From positions 39,514 through 103,513 of the forward strand of contig NZ_JIBU02000022.1 of assembly GCF_000633595.2 (NCBI RefSeq): a DNA stretch of 64,000 bases. Direction: 5' to 3'. The notes beneath the pieces were generated by a model, which was not told the origin of the DNA, did no database searches, and worked only from the letters and a program-made list of their open reading frames with translations. This document shows positions 8,483-17,891 of the stretch, piece after piece; the stretch's first letter is position 1, and each line of letters opens with the position of its first letter. The stretch comes from Clostridium drakei (GTDB taxonomy: Bacteria > Bacillota > Clostridia > Clostridiales > Clostridiaceae). A program made the translations under genes and the position numbers.

Positions 8483-9661
8483 ATGAGAAGAAAGGATTTT
8501 TCTGATTTTGAAGATCAAATCAGAGATACGTTGAAAAATACATTTGATGCTATAGACTTTGCTGGATTAAAAGATGATATTGACAATAGAACTGAAAATT
8601 CTTTAAATGAAGTTAAAGCAAAGTTAAAAGATAGTTCTCAATACTTTAATGGAAAAATAAAAGGCAAAAGACATTATAGAAACAAAAGTATGACTTACAA
8701 GGACACAAATAATAAACAAATCTATATTGCTAAAAAACCAGTTGGACGCGTATCAGGAATACTTTATACAATCCTTGGGTTTGTTGGCAGCATAGCTTTA
8801 TGTGTTACGCTGATTTCATACTCTATATTCATTTCTTTTATACATATACTTTCAACAGTTAACTTTATCACTTTGGGACTTTTATTTTCTTTTTTTATTG
8901 CAAGTATAGCTTTAACTTTAAGAGGTATTAGTTTAAGAAAAAGGATAAAGCGTTTTAAAAGCTACGTAAATACACTCAATGGTCTTGATTATTGTTCAAT
9001 AGAAGACTTAGCATCTGATTCTAAAAGAAATACTAAATTTGTTATTAAAGATTTAAGAAAAATGATTGATTTAAATATGTTTCCACAGGCACATATTGAT
9101 GATAAAAAATCATATTTCATGTTAAATGATGAAGTTTATGAAAATTACTTAGATTCACAAAAAGCTCTTAAGCGCCGTAATGAAGCTGAATTAAAAAGAC
9201 AAGAAGAATTAAACAATCCAGAAAAAAAAGAATTGAGAGATGTAATTGAACTAGGAAAAAACTATATTCAACAGATAAGAAGTGCAAATACAGCTATTAA
9301 CAAAGAAGAATTTTCGATAAAATTGTGTAGACTTGAAAATGTTGTAATCCAAATATTTAATCATTTAGAAAATAATCCTCAAAAGCTTAATGAAGTTAAT
9401 AAATTTACCAATCACTATCTTCCAATTACATTAAAGCTAGTTAATTCTTATAAAGAGCTAAATGAACAGCCAGTTCAAGGTACTAACATAAAAAATGCAA
9501 AAAATGAAATTGAAAGAAGTATAGATATTATAAATACTGCCTTCGAAAAACTGTTAGATGACCTATTTGGTGAGGTAGCTTTAGATATTTCTACAGATAT
9601 TTCTGTACTTGAAACACTATTTACACAGGAAGGACTGACTAAAGAGGATTTTAAAAAGTAA
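8483..9661 (+). CDS. xpaC: XpaC-like membrane protein (5-bromo-4-chloroindolyl phosphate hydrolysis family)
   Basis: A 392-residue protein. The soluble basic N-terminus is followed by two adjacent hydrophobic helices (about residues 85-145) and a long helical C-terminal domain rich in Lys and Glu. This is the layout of the XpaC family, whose name comes from an X-phos hydrolysis phenotype and whose biochemical role is poorly known. It almost always precedes telA, as it does here 30 bp upstream, so the two form an operon. I choose ATG 8483 rather than the in-frame TTG at 8468, because GGAGG at 8470-8474 overlaps that TTG but is ideally placed for the ATG. Confidence 0.8.
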   Translation: MRRKDFSDFEDQIRDTLKNTFDAIDFAGLKDDIDNRTENSLNEVKAKLKDSSQYFNGKIKGKRHYRNKSMTYKDTNNKQIYIAKKPVGRVSGILYTILGFVGSIALCVTLISYSIFISFIHILSTVNFITLGLLFSFFIASIALTLRGISLRKRIKRFKSYVNTLNGLDYCSIEDLASDSKRNTKFVIKDLRKMIDLNMFPQAHIDDKKSYFMLNDEVYENYLDSQKALKRRNEAELKRQEELNNPEKKELRDVIELGKNYIQQIRSANTAINKEEFSIKLCRLENVVIQIFNHLENNPQKLNEVNKFTNHYLPITLKLVNSYKELNEQPVQGTNIKNAKNEIERSIDIINTAFEKLLDDLFGEVALDISTDISVLETLFTQEGLTKEDFKK

Positions 9662-9691
9662 CAGCTAAAAAACAAAGGAGGTAAATTAAAA

Positions 9692-10834
9692 TTGAATAAT
9701 GAATTTAAGGAAAATGTTGATATGAAACCAAGCTTAAACTTTGAGCCTTTTCAAGATGAGCTTCCAATTACTAAAGTAAAAGAGGAAAATAATCAACCAG
9801 ATGTTCTTGATGATAGCTATTTAACAGAAGAAGAAAAAAAATTAGTTGATGAATTTGTTGATAAAATCGATATAAGTAATACAAATTCAATCCTTCAATA
9901 TGGAGTAGGTGCTCAAAAAAAGATTGCAGATTTTTCTGAAACTGCCTTAAATAACGTAAAAACTAAGGACTTAGGAGAAATAGGCGACATGCTTTCTAAT
10001 GTGGTAGTTGAACTAAAAAATTTCGATACTTCAGAAGAAAAAAAAGGATTTTTTAGTTTTTTCAAAAAAACTTCAGAAAAAATTGATCACATGAAAGCAA
10101 AATATGACAAAGTTGAGGGAAATATAAATAAAATTTGTAATACTCTTGAAAAACATCAAATACAACTTTTAAAAGACATTGCTATGCTTGATAAAATGTA
10201 TGAAATAAATAAGGTATACTTTAAGGAACTTTGCATGTACATTTTAGCTGGAAGAAAGAAGCTTTCAAAGCTAGAAAAAGAAGAACTTCCTATACTAGCA
10301 GAAAGAGCAAGAATTAGCGGACTTCCTGAAGATGCACAAGCAACAAATGATTTTGTATCTCTTTGTAACCGCTTTGAGAAAAAGATTCATGATCTTGAAC
10401 TGACCAGAATGATTTCTCTTCAAATGGCTCCACAAATTCGCTTAGTTCAAAATAATGATTCTTTAATGTCTGAAAAAATACAATCTACCATTGTTAATAC
10501 AATTCCACTATGGAAGAGTCAGATAGTATTAGCTCTTGGAGTTGCTCATTCTAGTAATGCAGCTAAGGTTCAAAACGAAGTAACCAATATGACAAATGAA
10601 CTTCTACGTAAGAATGCAGAAACACTTAAAATGTCAACTATAGAAGTAGCCAAAGAAGCTGAACGTGGAATTGTTGATATCGATACTCTTCGTCAAACAA
10701 ATGAATCATTAATTTCTACTCTTGATGAAGTACTTCGTATACAAACAGAAGGACGCCAAAAGCGCAAAGAAGCTGAAGCAGAATTACAAAGCATTGAAGA
10801 ACAATTAAAAAATAGGCTTTTAAAGCTTAGATAG
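9692..10834 (+). CDS. telA: TelA-family toxic anion resistance protein
   Basis: A 380-residue, soluble, strongly helical protein of the TelA/YceH family, linked to tellurite and other toxic anion or envelope stress resistance. Its mechanism is unknown. Family traits visible are the acidic N-terminal tail, the central KKGFFSFFKKTSEKI segment near residue 110, the LEKHQIQLLKDIAMLDKMYE helix, and the highly conserved C-terminal run around SQIVLALGVAHSS and RQTNESLISTLDEVLRIQ. Start is TTG 9692 after AAGGAGG; no in-frame ATG occurs before residue 12. Second gene of the xpaC-telA operon, ended by the terminator at 10938. Confidence 0.9.
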   Translation: MNNEFKENVDMKPSLNFEPFQDELPITKVKEENNQPDVLDDSYLTEEEKKLVDEFVDKIDISNTNSILQYGVGAQKKIADFSETALNNVKTKDLGEIGDMLSNVVVELKNFDTSEEKKGFFSFFKKTSEKIDHMKAKYDKVEGNINKICNTLEKHQIQLLKDIAMLDKMYEINKVYFKELCMYILAGRKKLSKLEKEELPILAERARISGLPEDAQATNDFVSLCNRFEKKIHDLELTRMISLQMAPQIRLVQNNDSLMSEKIQSTIVNTIPLWKSQIVLALGVAHSSNAAKVQNEVTNMTNELLRKNAETLKMSTIEVAKEAERGIVDIDTLRQTNESLISTLDEVLRIQTEGRQKRKEAEAELQSIEEQLKNRLLKLR

Positions 10835-10937
10835 ATAATGAATCATCTTTTTATATGTTTAACTTTAGCTTACATTTGTAAATTATAACTAGCAAGGCTA
10901 AGATTGTTTTCTACTCAAAATACTCATATTTAAAATC

Positions 10938-10990
10938 AAGAGGTCATCTTAATGGTAAATATACCATTAAAATGACCTTTTTTATATTTA
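10938..10990 (+). terminator. Terminator of xpaC-telA, duplicate of the ncRNA terminator
   Basis: Hairpin aggtcatcttaatgg / ccattaaaatgacct followed by ttttttatattta. It matches 8258-8310 with only about two differences over 53 bp, and those differences improve the pairing. The xpaC-telA pair is therefore flanked by direct copies of one terminator. Confidence 0.9.
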
Positions 10991-11032
10991 GTTTTTTTAA
11001 TTTATCTTTAGATATTATTTGAGCTCTAAATC

Positions 11033-12166
11033 CTAAAAACTACTTTTAACAGTTTGAACCACTCTTTTAATATTTATACTTTTAATCATTTCTATATAAG
11101 ATTTTTCTTTATTTCCTGTTATAAAGTATCCATAAGGAATATGACTAATAGCTTTGATTAAAATAGTATTTACTATACAGGAAGAAATCCATAAAACTGT
11201 TCCTACGGCTAACCAATCTCTTATGCCATATTTAAACATTATTATCTTTAAGATTGATTGAATCAATAAAACATGGGATAAATAGCTTCCAAAGGAATAC
11301 TTTCCAAAGAAATTAAATATACTATATATTACAGCTCTATTAGATAGCATAACAGAAATTATATACCAAGCCAAAATAGAAAAAACAAAATAAAGCAAAT
11401 ATATTGATCTGACAAATGGTACCATATTCATCTCATCTAAATATGCATATGTAAATAAACCTATGTATATTATAATTATTAAAACTTTAAATTTTAAAAC
11501 TGTTCTTTTAAAAACCTCATAATTCAATGCTATATATATTCCCATTACAAAATATAAAAACCAGAAAAAAGGTGATATATTTATAATTTTCATTTGAACT
11601 GCTGTTGGATTATTGAATATAAAATGTATTACCTTATCTGAAATTACATTTTCATATTTTGATACTTCATAATATGATAAAGTTATACTAACAAAAACAA
11701 AAAACCTTAAAATAAAATTTTGAACATGTACTTTTTTTAAAATCCATAAAATCAACGGTAGGTATATAAATAATCTCACTGCCATTCCCATATACCATAA
11801 ATGATAACCAGCATCTCCTGATAATACCTGCATACATAAATCAGGAATATTAATATTTTTCTTAAAATAGTGCATATATACAATTGACCATAATACATAT
11901 GGTATAAATATGTATACTGCTTTTTTTATATAATATTTTTTTATTACAAATTTTTTTATAGATGAATAAGAAATTACTATTCCACTAATACAAAGAAAAG
12001 TTGCCACTGCTGGCTTTGCTAAAGTATACATAAATTTAAATATTTCATAGTAAAAATAACTGATACCTTTTATATTAAAATACCCACCCATAGTATGTTG
12101 TTCTACTACAAAGATAAAAGCAAAAGCTCTTAAAACATCTAATTCCTTTAATCTATCATTTTTCAA
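11033..12166 (-). CDS. Acyltransferase 3 family membrane protein
   Basis: A 377-residue polytopic protein of the acyltransferase-3 (OafA/NodX-like) family, which moves O-acetyl or other acyl groups onto cell-surface sugars or polymers. The N-terminal LDVLRAFAFIFVVEQHT carries the conserved arginine and the histidine of the family active site, near residues 9-25. About ten hydrophobic helices follow, and the length is typical. The acceptor is unknown. Start is TTG 12166 after AGGGGGAAA. It is monocistronic as far as can be seen, between telA (convergent) and ncRNA copy 2 (divergent). Confidence 0.85.
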   Translation of the reverse strand: MKNDRLKELDVLRAFAFIFVVEQHTMGGYFNIKGISYFYYEIFKFMYTLAKPAVATFLCISGIVISYSSIKKFVIKKYYIKKAVYIFIPYVLWSIVYMHYFKKNINIPDLCMQVLSGDAGYHLWYMGMAVRLFIYLPLILWILKKVHVQNFILRFFVFVSITLSYYEVSKYENVISDKVIHFIFNNPTAVQMKIINISPFFWFLYFVMGIYIALNYEVFKRTVLKFKVLIIIIYIGLFTYAYLDEMNMVPFVRSIYLLYFVFSILAWYIISVMLSNRAVIYSIFNFFGKYSFGSYLSHVLLIQSILKIIMFKYGIRDWLAVGTVLWISSCIVNTILIKAISHIPYGYFITGNKEKSYIEMIKSINIKRVVQTVKSSF

Positions 12167-12317
12167 GTCATTTCCCCCTGCCTAATTTAACTGTTTGTCC
12201 ATATTGCATTATAGCACAAGCTTCTAAAAAGCATCATAAAACATTGCACTTTTAAAATAATTTTTACATTTAATTTAATAAATTTCCTCTTTTTTCCTTG
12301 TATTTTTTCAAAAAAAC
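12167..12317. other. Divergent intergenic region upstream of ncRNA copy 2
   Basis: AT-rich sequence that must carry the minus-strand promoter of the acyltransferase and the plus-strand promoter of the ncRNA. No clear -35/-10 pair could be chosen. A 71-codon open frame on the minus strand here runs through the ncRNA and is not regarded as a gene. Confidence 0.5.
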
Positions 12318-12877
12318 TGCACATATTAATAGCATAAGGGACATAACAGTTGAGCGAAGACTTATATATGCTCATTAAACTGGGTGTATATAGGTCGACC
12401 AACGATTATATAATGGTCAAAATGGCTGTTATACAGTCAGAGGGAAGATTTTATAGGGTGGAGAAAAGTTTTATTATAGTCGACATCGATCAATTGATTA
12501 TAATGAGATTCCAATTTATTCTATAAGGTCGAGTTAAGATCACTCAGGGTGCCGATGGATTAAATAAAATAACATTATTATGGTGTTAACTATAGTTTGT
12601 AAATTTTACTTTATTCCTTTCGATCCTATACAGCCGAAAGGTTGTATAGGGTTGAGTAAGTATTCTGTTTGGTTGAACGAACCATGATTATGGGTTGTGA
12701 TTTGCTTTATTATGGTGGCAATATCATAATAAGGTGATAAACTATCTCTAATTGTGCAAGGTAGATTGTTATATTCTTTATTGATTCACTGAAATTTTAA
12801 AAATGAATTTCAGCTAAAAAGTTGAAGGATCATCAATATAGTAAATATACTACATTGATGATCCTTCTCTTTTTTTA
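12318..12877 (+). ncRNA. Structured non-coding RNA of about 0.55 kb, copy 2
   Basis: Paralogue of 7745-8310. Blocks of near identity (the first 40 bases, and about 12440-12560) alternate with variable helices where both strands changed, for example the CCGAAAGG-capped stem, which is perfectly paired here (CCTATACA with TGTATAGG). The terminal hairpin CTGAAAT/ATTTCAG is at about 12788-12813. A terminator with a different sequence from copy 1 follows. No supported reading frame overlaps it. It lies 140 bp upstream of the GH18 gene but is separated from it by its own terminator. Confidence 0.85.
12820..12877 (+). terminator. Terminator of ncRNA copy 2
   Basis: The arms gaaggatcatcaatatag and the complementary ctacattgatgatccttc enclose taaatata and are followed by tctttttttatt. 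The loop matches the copy-1 terminator (gtaaatatac) while the stem bases differ, so the stems have diverged with pairing kept. Confidence 0.9.
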
Positions 12878-13017
12878 TTATTATTTTTCCTAAAGGCTTT
12901 AAAATTCTTTTGACCTCCAGAAGTTTTCCTTGGTAAACATTACCGTTTAATTTAATTTTACATTTTTCGATAATAAAATTAGTATAACAAATTAGAAAAC
13001 AATGGAGGTATATGAAA

Positions 13018-14343
13018 ATGAAACAAAAAAAGGTATTTTCACTAGTCTTAGCCCTATTCTTAACAATTTTTAATTTCAGCATTGTTTTAGCAAAGCCTCG
13101 ATCATCACAACCACCACCTTCAGCACCTACTGGTCTTGCAGTAACAAATATAACTTCTTCTGAAATTAGTTTAACTTGGAATACTGTATCAGGTGCTTCA
13201 GGCTATAAGTTGTTTAGAGCAACTAACTATGATTCTAATTATACTCAAATAGCTACACTAACTTCTAATACTTACAAAAATACAGGATTAAGTGCTTCAA
13301 CTAAGTACTGGTATTTTGTAAGAGCATATAACTCTTATGGCACTTCTGCTGATTCAACTCACGTAAGTGCTACCACTAGTCAAATAGTTGTACCTTCTTC
13401 TAGTAAAATAGTTTTAGGCTTTGCAACTTACTATTATTCTGGTGACAGCTCATCCTATAATTCTATGGTAAATAATTCTACTATGATAAATGAAATTGCA
13501 ACAGATACCTTTACTACAGATGGCCTAGGAAACATTAGCGGTATAATTCCATCAAGTCAAACATCATATGCTAATAGTAATAACATTAAACCTTATGCCA
13601 TGATAACAAATAATTTCGATGGCAGTATAGCTAAAACATTATTAGAAAGTTCAACTAATAGACAAACCTTGATTAATAACATATTGAATGCTTTAAAAGC
13701 TAATTCATACAAAGGAGTTAATGTGGACTTAGAAGGAGTTTACTACTATGATAGAAGTTACTTCACTACTTTTATGAGTGAACTTTATAATACACTACAC
13801 CCACAAGGTTTTGCAGTTACAATTTCTGTACCAGCTAAAACCTATGACAGCACTACTGATTCCTGGACTGGAGCTTTTGATTACGCTAAAATAGCAAATT
13901 ACTCCGATCAGGTAGTTTTAATGGCATACGATGAACATTATCCAGGCGGCTCACCAGGAGCAATTGCCTCAATAAACTGGGTTAAAAATGTTATAAACTA
14001 CGCATCCACAGTAATTCCTGCAAATAAAATTCTACTTGGTTGTGCAGCTTATGGCTACGATTGGTCATCAAATGGAACTAAAGCATATAGTATTAATGGA
14101 GTTTATAATCTAGCTTCAAATTATGGTGCGCAAATACTGTGGGATTCAGTTTCACAAAGTCCTTACTTTAATTATACAGACGCTAGTGGTATAAAACATG
14201 TTGTATGGTTTGAAAATAGTACAAGCCTTTCATACAAATTAGATTTAGTAAATAGTAGCAATATTTTAGGTATTGCAATTTGGAGATTAGGTTTAGAAAA
14301 TACGGATTATTGGACAACTATAAAAACAAAACTCGTAAATTAG
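13018..14343 (+). CDS. Secreted glycoside hydrolase family 18 protein with FnIII domain
   Basis: A 441-residue exported enzyme. The signal peptide (residues 1-26) ends near VLAKP. A fibronectin type III domain follows (about 36-117, from PPSAPTGLAVTN to VSATTS), then a GH18 catalytic domain (about 130-441). The GH18 strand-4 motif appears as GVNVDLEG, retaining the catalytic glutamate and the preceding aspartate, so the enzyme should be active on chitin, peptidoglycan-like glycans or related GlcNAc polymers. ATG 13018 is preferred to ATG 13012, which lies only 3 nt after GGAGG. It is followed by a bidirectional terminator. Confidence 0.88.
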   Translation: MKQKKVFSLVLALFLTIFNFSIVLAKPRSSQPPPSAPTGLAVTNITSSEISLTWNTVSGASGYKLFRATNYDSNYTQIATLTSNTYKNTGLSASTKYWYFVRAYNSYGTSADSTHVSATTSQIVVPSSSKIVLGFATYYYSGDSSSYNSMVNNSTMINEIATDTFTTDGLGNISGIIPSSQTSYANSNNIKPYAMITNNFDGSIAKTLLESSTNRQTLINNILNALKANSYKGVNVDLEGVYYYDRSYFTTFMSELYNTLHPQGFAVTISVPAKTYDSTTDSWTGAFDYAKIANYSDQVVLMAYDEHYPGGSPGAIASINWVKNVINYASTVIPANKILLGCAAYGYDWSSNGTKAYSINGVYNLASNYGAQILWDSVSQSPYFNYTDASGIKHVVWFENSTSLSYKLDLVNSSNILGIAIWRLGLENTDYWTTIKTKLVN

Positions 14344-14374
14344 ATAATAAAATATTTTTGGTTTAAATAAACAT

Positions 14375-14432
14375 AGCCAAAAACACTATCACACTTATTG
14401 AATTCAATAAAGTTGATAGTGTTTTTTTATAG
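14375..14432. terminator. Bidirectional terminator between the GH18 gene and the 14437 gene
   Basis: The arms ACACTATCA and TGATAGTGT enclose an inner palindrome TATTGAATTCAATA. The run ttttttt follows on the plus strand and a run of A precedes it, so it can stop both convergent transcripts. Confidence 0.85.
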
Positions 14433-14436
14433 ATTA

Positions 14437-15519
14437 CTATTTAAGTGCAATTCTAGTTACTTTACCATTAGAAAGTGCATATATATATTTATCTTGTATT
14501 TCTATAAAGTTTCCGGTATATTGTGTTTCTGCATTAGTTACTGCATTTTTAACAGAATTTTTCGATTGATTTTTTATATATATATTACCACTGTTAGTTA
14601 TAACTATATTGCTTTTGTCTGTTATCTCTGGTAACTTTAAATTTTTCCACTCAGATGTAGAGTTTTTCAAATCTCCAAACAATATACTGCTTATCTTACC
14701 ACTTTGTGAAATTCCTATATACACTTTGTCTTGAGTATCAGTACCTAGTAAAACCTTCTTACCATTATCCTCAAAATCCATACTAGAAATATTAGTTGAT
14801 GTTTTTTCATCACCTTTTTTATTTTTAACTATAGTTACAATTACATTTTTAATTTCTTCTTCTTCCCTATCTTCATAAACTAAATCAGAAGCAAGATTTA
14901 ATATTGAAATATTACCTATTTCATTATTAGGAGTTTTAATTTTTTCAATCTGATTCATAACATTGCTCCTGTAAATATCACTTTTACCACTTTTGTGTAA
15001 AACTTTTGTATACATTACATGACTTGCTGTAGACAATGTAATATTCTCTATTTTATCATTTTTGCTGTCCAATTCAATTATAAGTGGCTTCATATCGTGA
15101 TCTGTTAATTGATTCTTACTATTTTTAATAGGATTGTAATTATAAAAATTTATTCTATCTCTACTATCCTTTTCACAAATTAAGATCCAATTACTATCTG
15201 GCATCCATTTAAAATAACAAATAGATGCATTTTCCTTAGTCTCTACACTTTGAATTTTTTCATCCTGAGTATTAACTATCTTTAATTCCTTATTTTCACA
15301 ATATGATATATACTTTCCATCAAATGAAACTTGAATATCTTCTGCATTTTCAGGAATTTTGACTTCATTATATGTTTTTTTCTCTGATTTTGTAGTACTT
15401 TTTGTTTCCTTATAATCTGAGGATGTTCTAGAATAAGCTTTATCCAAATAAAAGAACATCCCTGATTCAATTATTGCTGCAATTATGCTCCAAATTAACA
15501 GTTTTTTTAACAAATTCAT
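14437..15519 (-). CDS. Membrane-anchored extracytoplasmic protein of unknown function
   Basis: I do not recognise a family. The 360-residue protein starts with one membrane helix (LLIWSIIAAIIESGMFFYL), then a charged Ser/Thr/Lys linker, then repeated short beta-type segments such as IQVSFDGKYISYCENKEL and CYFKWMPDSNWILICE. These look like WD/TolB-type propeller blades, so an extracytoplasmic propeller is likely by inference. I start at ATG 15519 after TAGGAG rather than seven codons upstream. It may be the last gene of the sigma-factor operon that begins at 18425; the gap to the preceding gene is 110 bp. Confidence 0.65.
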   Translation of the reverse strand: MNLLKKLLIWSIIAAIIESGMFFYLDKAYSRTSSDYKETKSTTKSEKKTYNEVKIPENAEDIQVSFDGKYISYCENKELKIVNTQDEKIQSVETKENASICYFKWMPDSNWILICEKDSRDRINFYNYNPIKNSKNQLTDHDMKPLIIELDSKNDKIENITLSTASHVMYTKVLHKSGKSDIYRSNVMNQIEKIKTPNNEIGNISILNLASDLVYEDREEEEIKNVIVTIVKNKKGDEKTSTNISSMDFEDNGKKVLLGTDTQDKVYIGISQSGKISSILFGDLKNSTSEWKNLKLPEITDKSNIVITNSGNIYIKNQSKNSVKNAVTNAETQYTGNFIEIQDKYIYALSNGKVTRIALK

Positions 15520-15629
15520 AATATTACAACTCCTATACAATCATATAACTATATATTTTAATATACAGTAAAATTCATATTCAATTCTCTTATTATTCAA
15601 TATATATTTCAAATAATGATTTACTTAAT

Positions 15630-16637
15630 TTATTGCTTTTCTGGTTCCACATACAAAGCTGTAGGAACTGTTCTTTCTCCATCCCATTCATTTGGACTAT
15701 TGATTACCTCACCTTCATAATACATTGTACTTGAGTATCCTCCATCTAACCTTCCTGCATTAATTGCACCATGATCATATAATATTCTCTGTAAATCATA
15801 GAGACTTGCTCCAAGCTTTACTAAACTTTTTCTACCATCTGTAACTAAAAGCAAAACTGTACCATCAGCTTTTTGACCTACTGCTGTTCTTGGATTAGCT
15901 CCATCACATTGAGGATCATCTATTTGCTTCTTACCATCTATAATAAGCGTAGGAGCTAAGAAACATACTGCCTCAGTTACATTATGTGCTTTAAGTTCAT
16001 TTATACTATGATCACCTACTATTAATTTTCCTTCTTTTGTGAAAGCTATTACATTTGATGGGGTATCCTCATCGCAGTCTTTATATATTACTTGTCCATT
16101 AGAAATAACAAAACCTCCTGGAGTTGAACCAACTCCAGCATAATTTTTATCAACAAAAGAACCACCATTAACAGCAGCAACAGCATTTCTTTCTTTAGCC
16201 ATTTCACTAGTTTTTTGTCCTCTATCTGAATACTTAGTATATGCAATTTTTATTCTAGTAGGATCTTTTATTTCTAAAAGATAACCATCAAATTTTTTAT
16301 CACTTATTTCATATTTAATTATCTCTGTATCATTTTTATGCTGTACATTGATTTTATCAATATCTTCATCAGCTTTTGTATCAGTACTTTTGGTATTGCC
16401 AACCAGCGACTGTATTTTATCCTTTGATAAAACCATCTCCACCAAGTATCTATGTCTTGAGCCCCATACCATTCCCACTAAAGTCTTTTTTACATTTTGA
16501 AAAGGCCCATACAATACGTAAAATGGTGAAGTAATTGCTATAAAAAAGATTATATAGAGAATAAATGCTATAAATTTTTTAAATGAAAATTTATGTTTTT
16601 GCTCATTATGCTTATGTTTACGTTCATGTTTTGCCAT
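15630..16637 (-). CDS. Phosphodiester glycosidase (NAGPA) family membrane protein
   Basis: A 335-residue protein with one N-terminal membrane helix (about residues 22-45) and an exported NAGPA-type domain. Matching motifs are AVNGGSFVDKN, the TPGGFVISNG segment, NPRTAVGQKADGT, and the C-terminal GRLDGGYSSTMYYEGE. The family cleaves sugar-phosphodiester bonds and in Firmicutes is tied to cell-wall polymers and exopolysaccharide. ATG 16637 is chosen because GAGGAA lies at proper distance; the upstream in-frame ATG overlaps that ribosome site. It lies 18 bp after the anti-sigma gene, so sigma, anti-sigma and this enzyme form an operon. Confidence 0.82.
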   Translation of the reverse strand: MAKHERKHKHNEQKHKFSFKKFIAFILYIIFFIAITSPFYVLYGPFQNVKKTLVGMVWGSRHRYLVEMVLSKDKIQSLVGNTKSTDTKADEDIDKINVQHKNDTEIIKYEISDKKFDGYLLEIKDPTRIKIAYTKYSDRGQKTSEMAKERNAVAAVNGGSFVDKNYAGVGSTPGGFVISNGQVIYKDCDEDTPSNVIAFTKEGKLIVGDHSINELKAHNVTEAVCFLAPTLIIDGKKQIDDPQCDGANPRTAVGQKADGTVLLLVTDGRKSLVKLGASLYDLQRILYDHGAINAGRLDGGYSSTMYYEGEVINSPNEWDGERTVPTALYVEPEKQ

Positions 16638-16655
16638 TAAAATATTCCTCATTTC

Positions 16656-17891
16656 CTACTTTATTTTTATCTTTGTGCTTTCTATATCTTTCGAAAATTG
16701 TTGTGAATCATTATCATAATTAAGCTGATTTATTACTAAATAAAGTTCCTTGGAATCTCTAAAATAAGAACTTTGAAAATTCATATTTAAACAGTTATCA
16801 GAATCCATTTCTTCTAAATCATTATCTGCAAATAAATATTTATTACCTTTCTCATCAATTAAATAAGGTAACTTACTATTATCTATTTTTTCATTTTTTA
16901 TTATTTGACGTCCTATTGAATAACACTGTGCTGAATTTATGGTATTTTTCCCCAACTCTATTCTCATTTCAATATGTGTAGGATATATTTTTAAAGCTTT
17001 TATATTAAAATCTGTGCTATTTTCCCTGAATTTAATATTGTTATACACTTCAGGTTTTTTATATTTTAAACTTTGATAAGCATTTATATCAAATTTCCAC
17101 TGACCAGATATACTTATTGGTTCTCTCTTAAAATTTGAAAAAAAATCTTCATACTTATTTTTTGAATAACTCATCTTATAAGCCTCAGTTAAACTTAAAA
17201 ATTCTAAATTCAATTCATTTGGTATCTTACTTCCATTAATACTTGACAATTCTATGCAACCATAGCTTTCTCCACTTTTCGAATAATTTTTAAAACTGTT
17301 ACCAAGTGAGGCAACTACACAGCTATATTTCTTATTATATGTCAATAAATAATCCCCATCCTTATGATCTAGTTTAGCGGGAAGTTTGGAATAATAATTA
17401 GAAGTACTATCTAAAAGTAGATTATCATCATTATCAGTTATTTTAAAATTTTGTAAAAGAAGATTTTTAAGCTCTTCTTTATTTATTTTGCCATTTAAAG
17501 TATAGAATATAAACAAATTTTTATCATCACCAACTATATTGTTTATAGTAACTTTTATATTTTTATTTATTTTTGATTCATCTATACATTGAGATGCCCC
17601 TTCTTTTACTGCATTCCCTATATTTTTATCATAGTAATACTGAAGTTCGCGAGTTATTGCTTGTCCAATAGTTACATTATTTATAGCTTCAGCAAAAACT
17701 GGTATAAATTTAACACTAGTCATAAATATAATAGATATTGATGCTGCTGCCAATGTATATTTAATTAATTTTGTTTTAATTATATTTTTTTTCTTATCTT
17801 TTTTCGCTTTTTTAATAGCTTTTGCTACTACATCATCAAGTTTTTCTGAAACTTTTATTTGTTCAAAACCATTCTTAGGTTTAAAATCCAT
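16656..17891 (-). CDS. DUF4179-type membrane anti-sigma factor candidate
   Basis: A 411-residue protein. A cytoplasmic N-terminus of about 45 residues with many lysines is followed by a single membrane helix (YTLAAASISIIFMTSVKF) and a large extracytoplasmic region with the DUF4179 pattern (VTIGQAITRELQYYYDKNI, then DDKNLFIFYTLNGK). In Clostridia such proteins are encoded directly after ECF sigma factors and are taken to hold the sigma factor inactive until an envelope signal arrives. Here the ATG immediately follows the sigma stop codon, so translation is coupled. The signal is unknown. Confidence 0.8.
   Translation of the reverse strand: MDFKPKNGFEQIKVSEKLDDVVAKAIKKAKKDKKKNIIKTKLIKYTLAAASISIIFMTSVKFIPVFAEAINNVTIGQAITRELQYYYDKNIGNAVKEGASQCIDESKINKNIKVTINNIVGDDKNLFIFYTLNGKINKEELKNLLLQNFKITDNDDNLLLDSTSNYYSKLPAKLDHKDGDYLLTYNKKYSCVVASLGNSFKNYSKSGESYGCIELSSINGSKIPNELNLEFLSLTEAYKMSYSKNKYEDFFSNFKREPISISGQWKFDINAYQSLKYKKPEVYNNIKFRENSTDFNIKALKIYPTHIEMRIELGKNTINSAQCYSIGRQIIKNEKIDNSKLPYLIDEKGNKYLFADNDLEEMDSDNCLNMNFQSSYFRDSKELYLVINQLNYDNDSQQFSKDIESTKIKIK

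Noticed and set aside
12187..12402. A 71-codon minus-strand frame over the start of ncRNA copy 2
   Set aside because: It has no good ribosome site, an atypical residue make-up, and lies across the conserved RNA; the equivalent frame is not kept in copy 1.
12810..13082. A 90-codon minus-strand frame over the ncRNA terminator and GH18 signal peptide
   Set aside because: It overlaps a clear terminator and a real gene start, and its translation is low-complexity.
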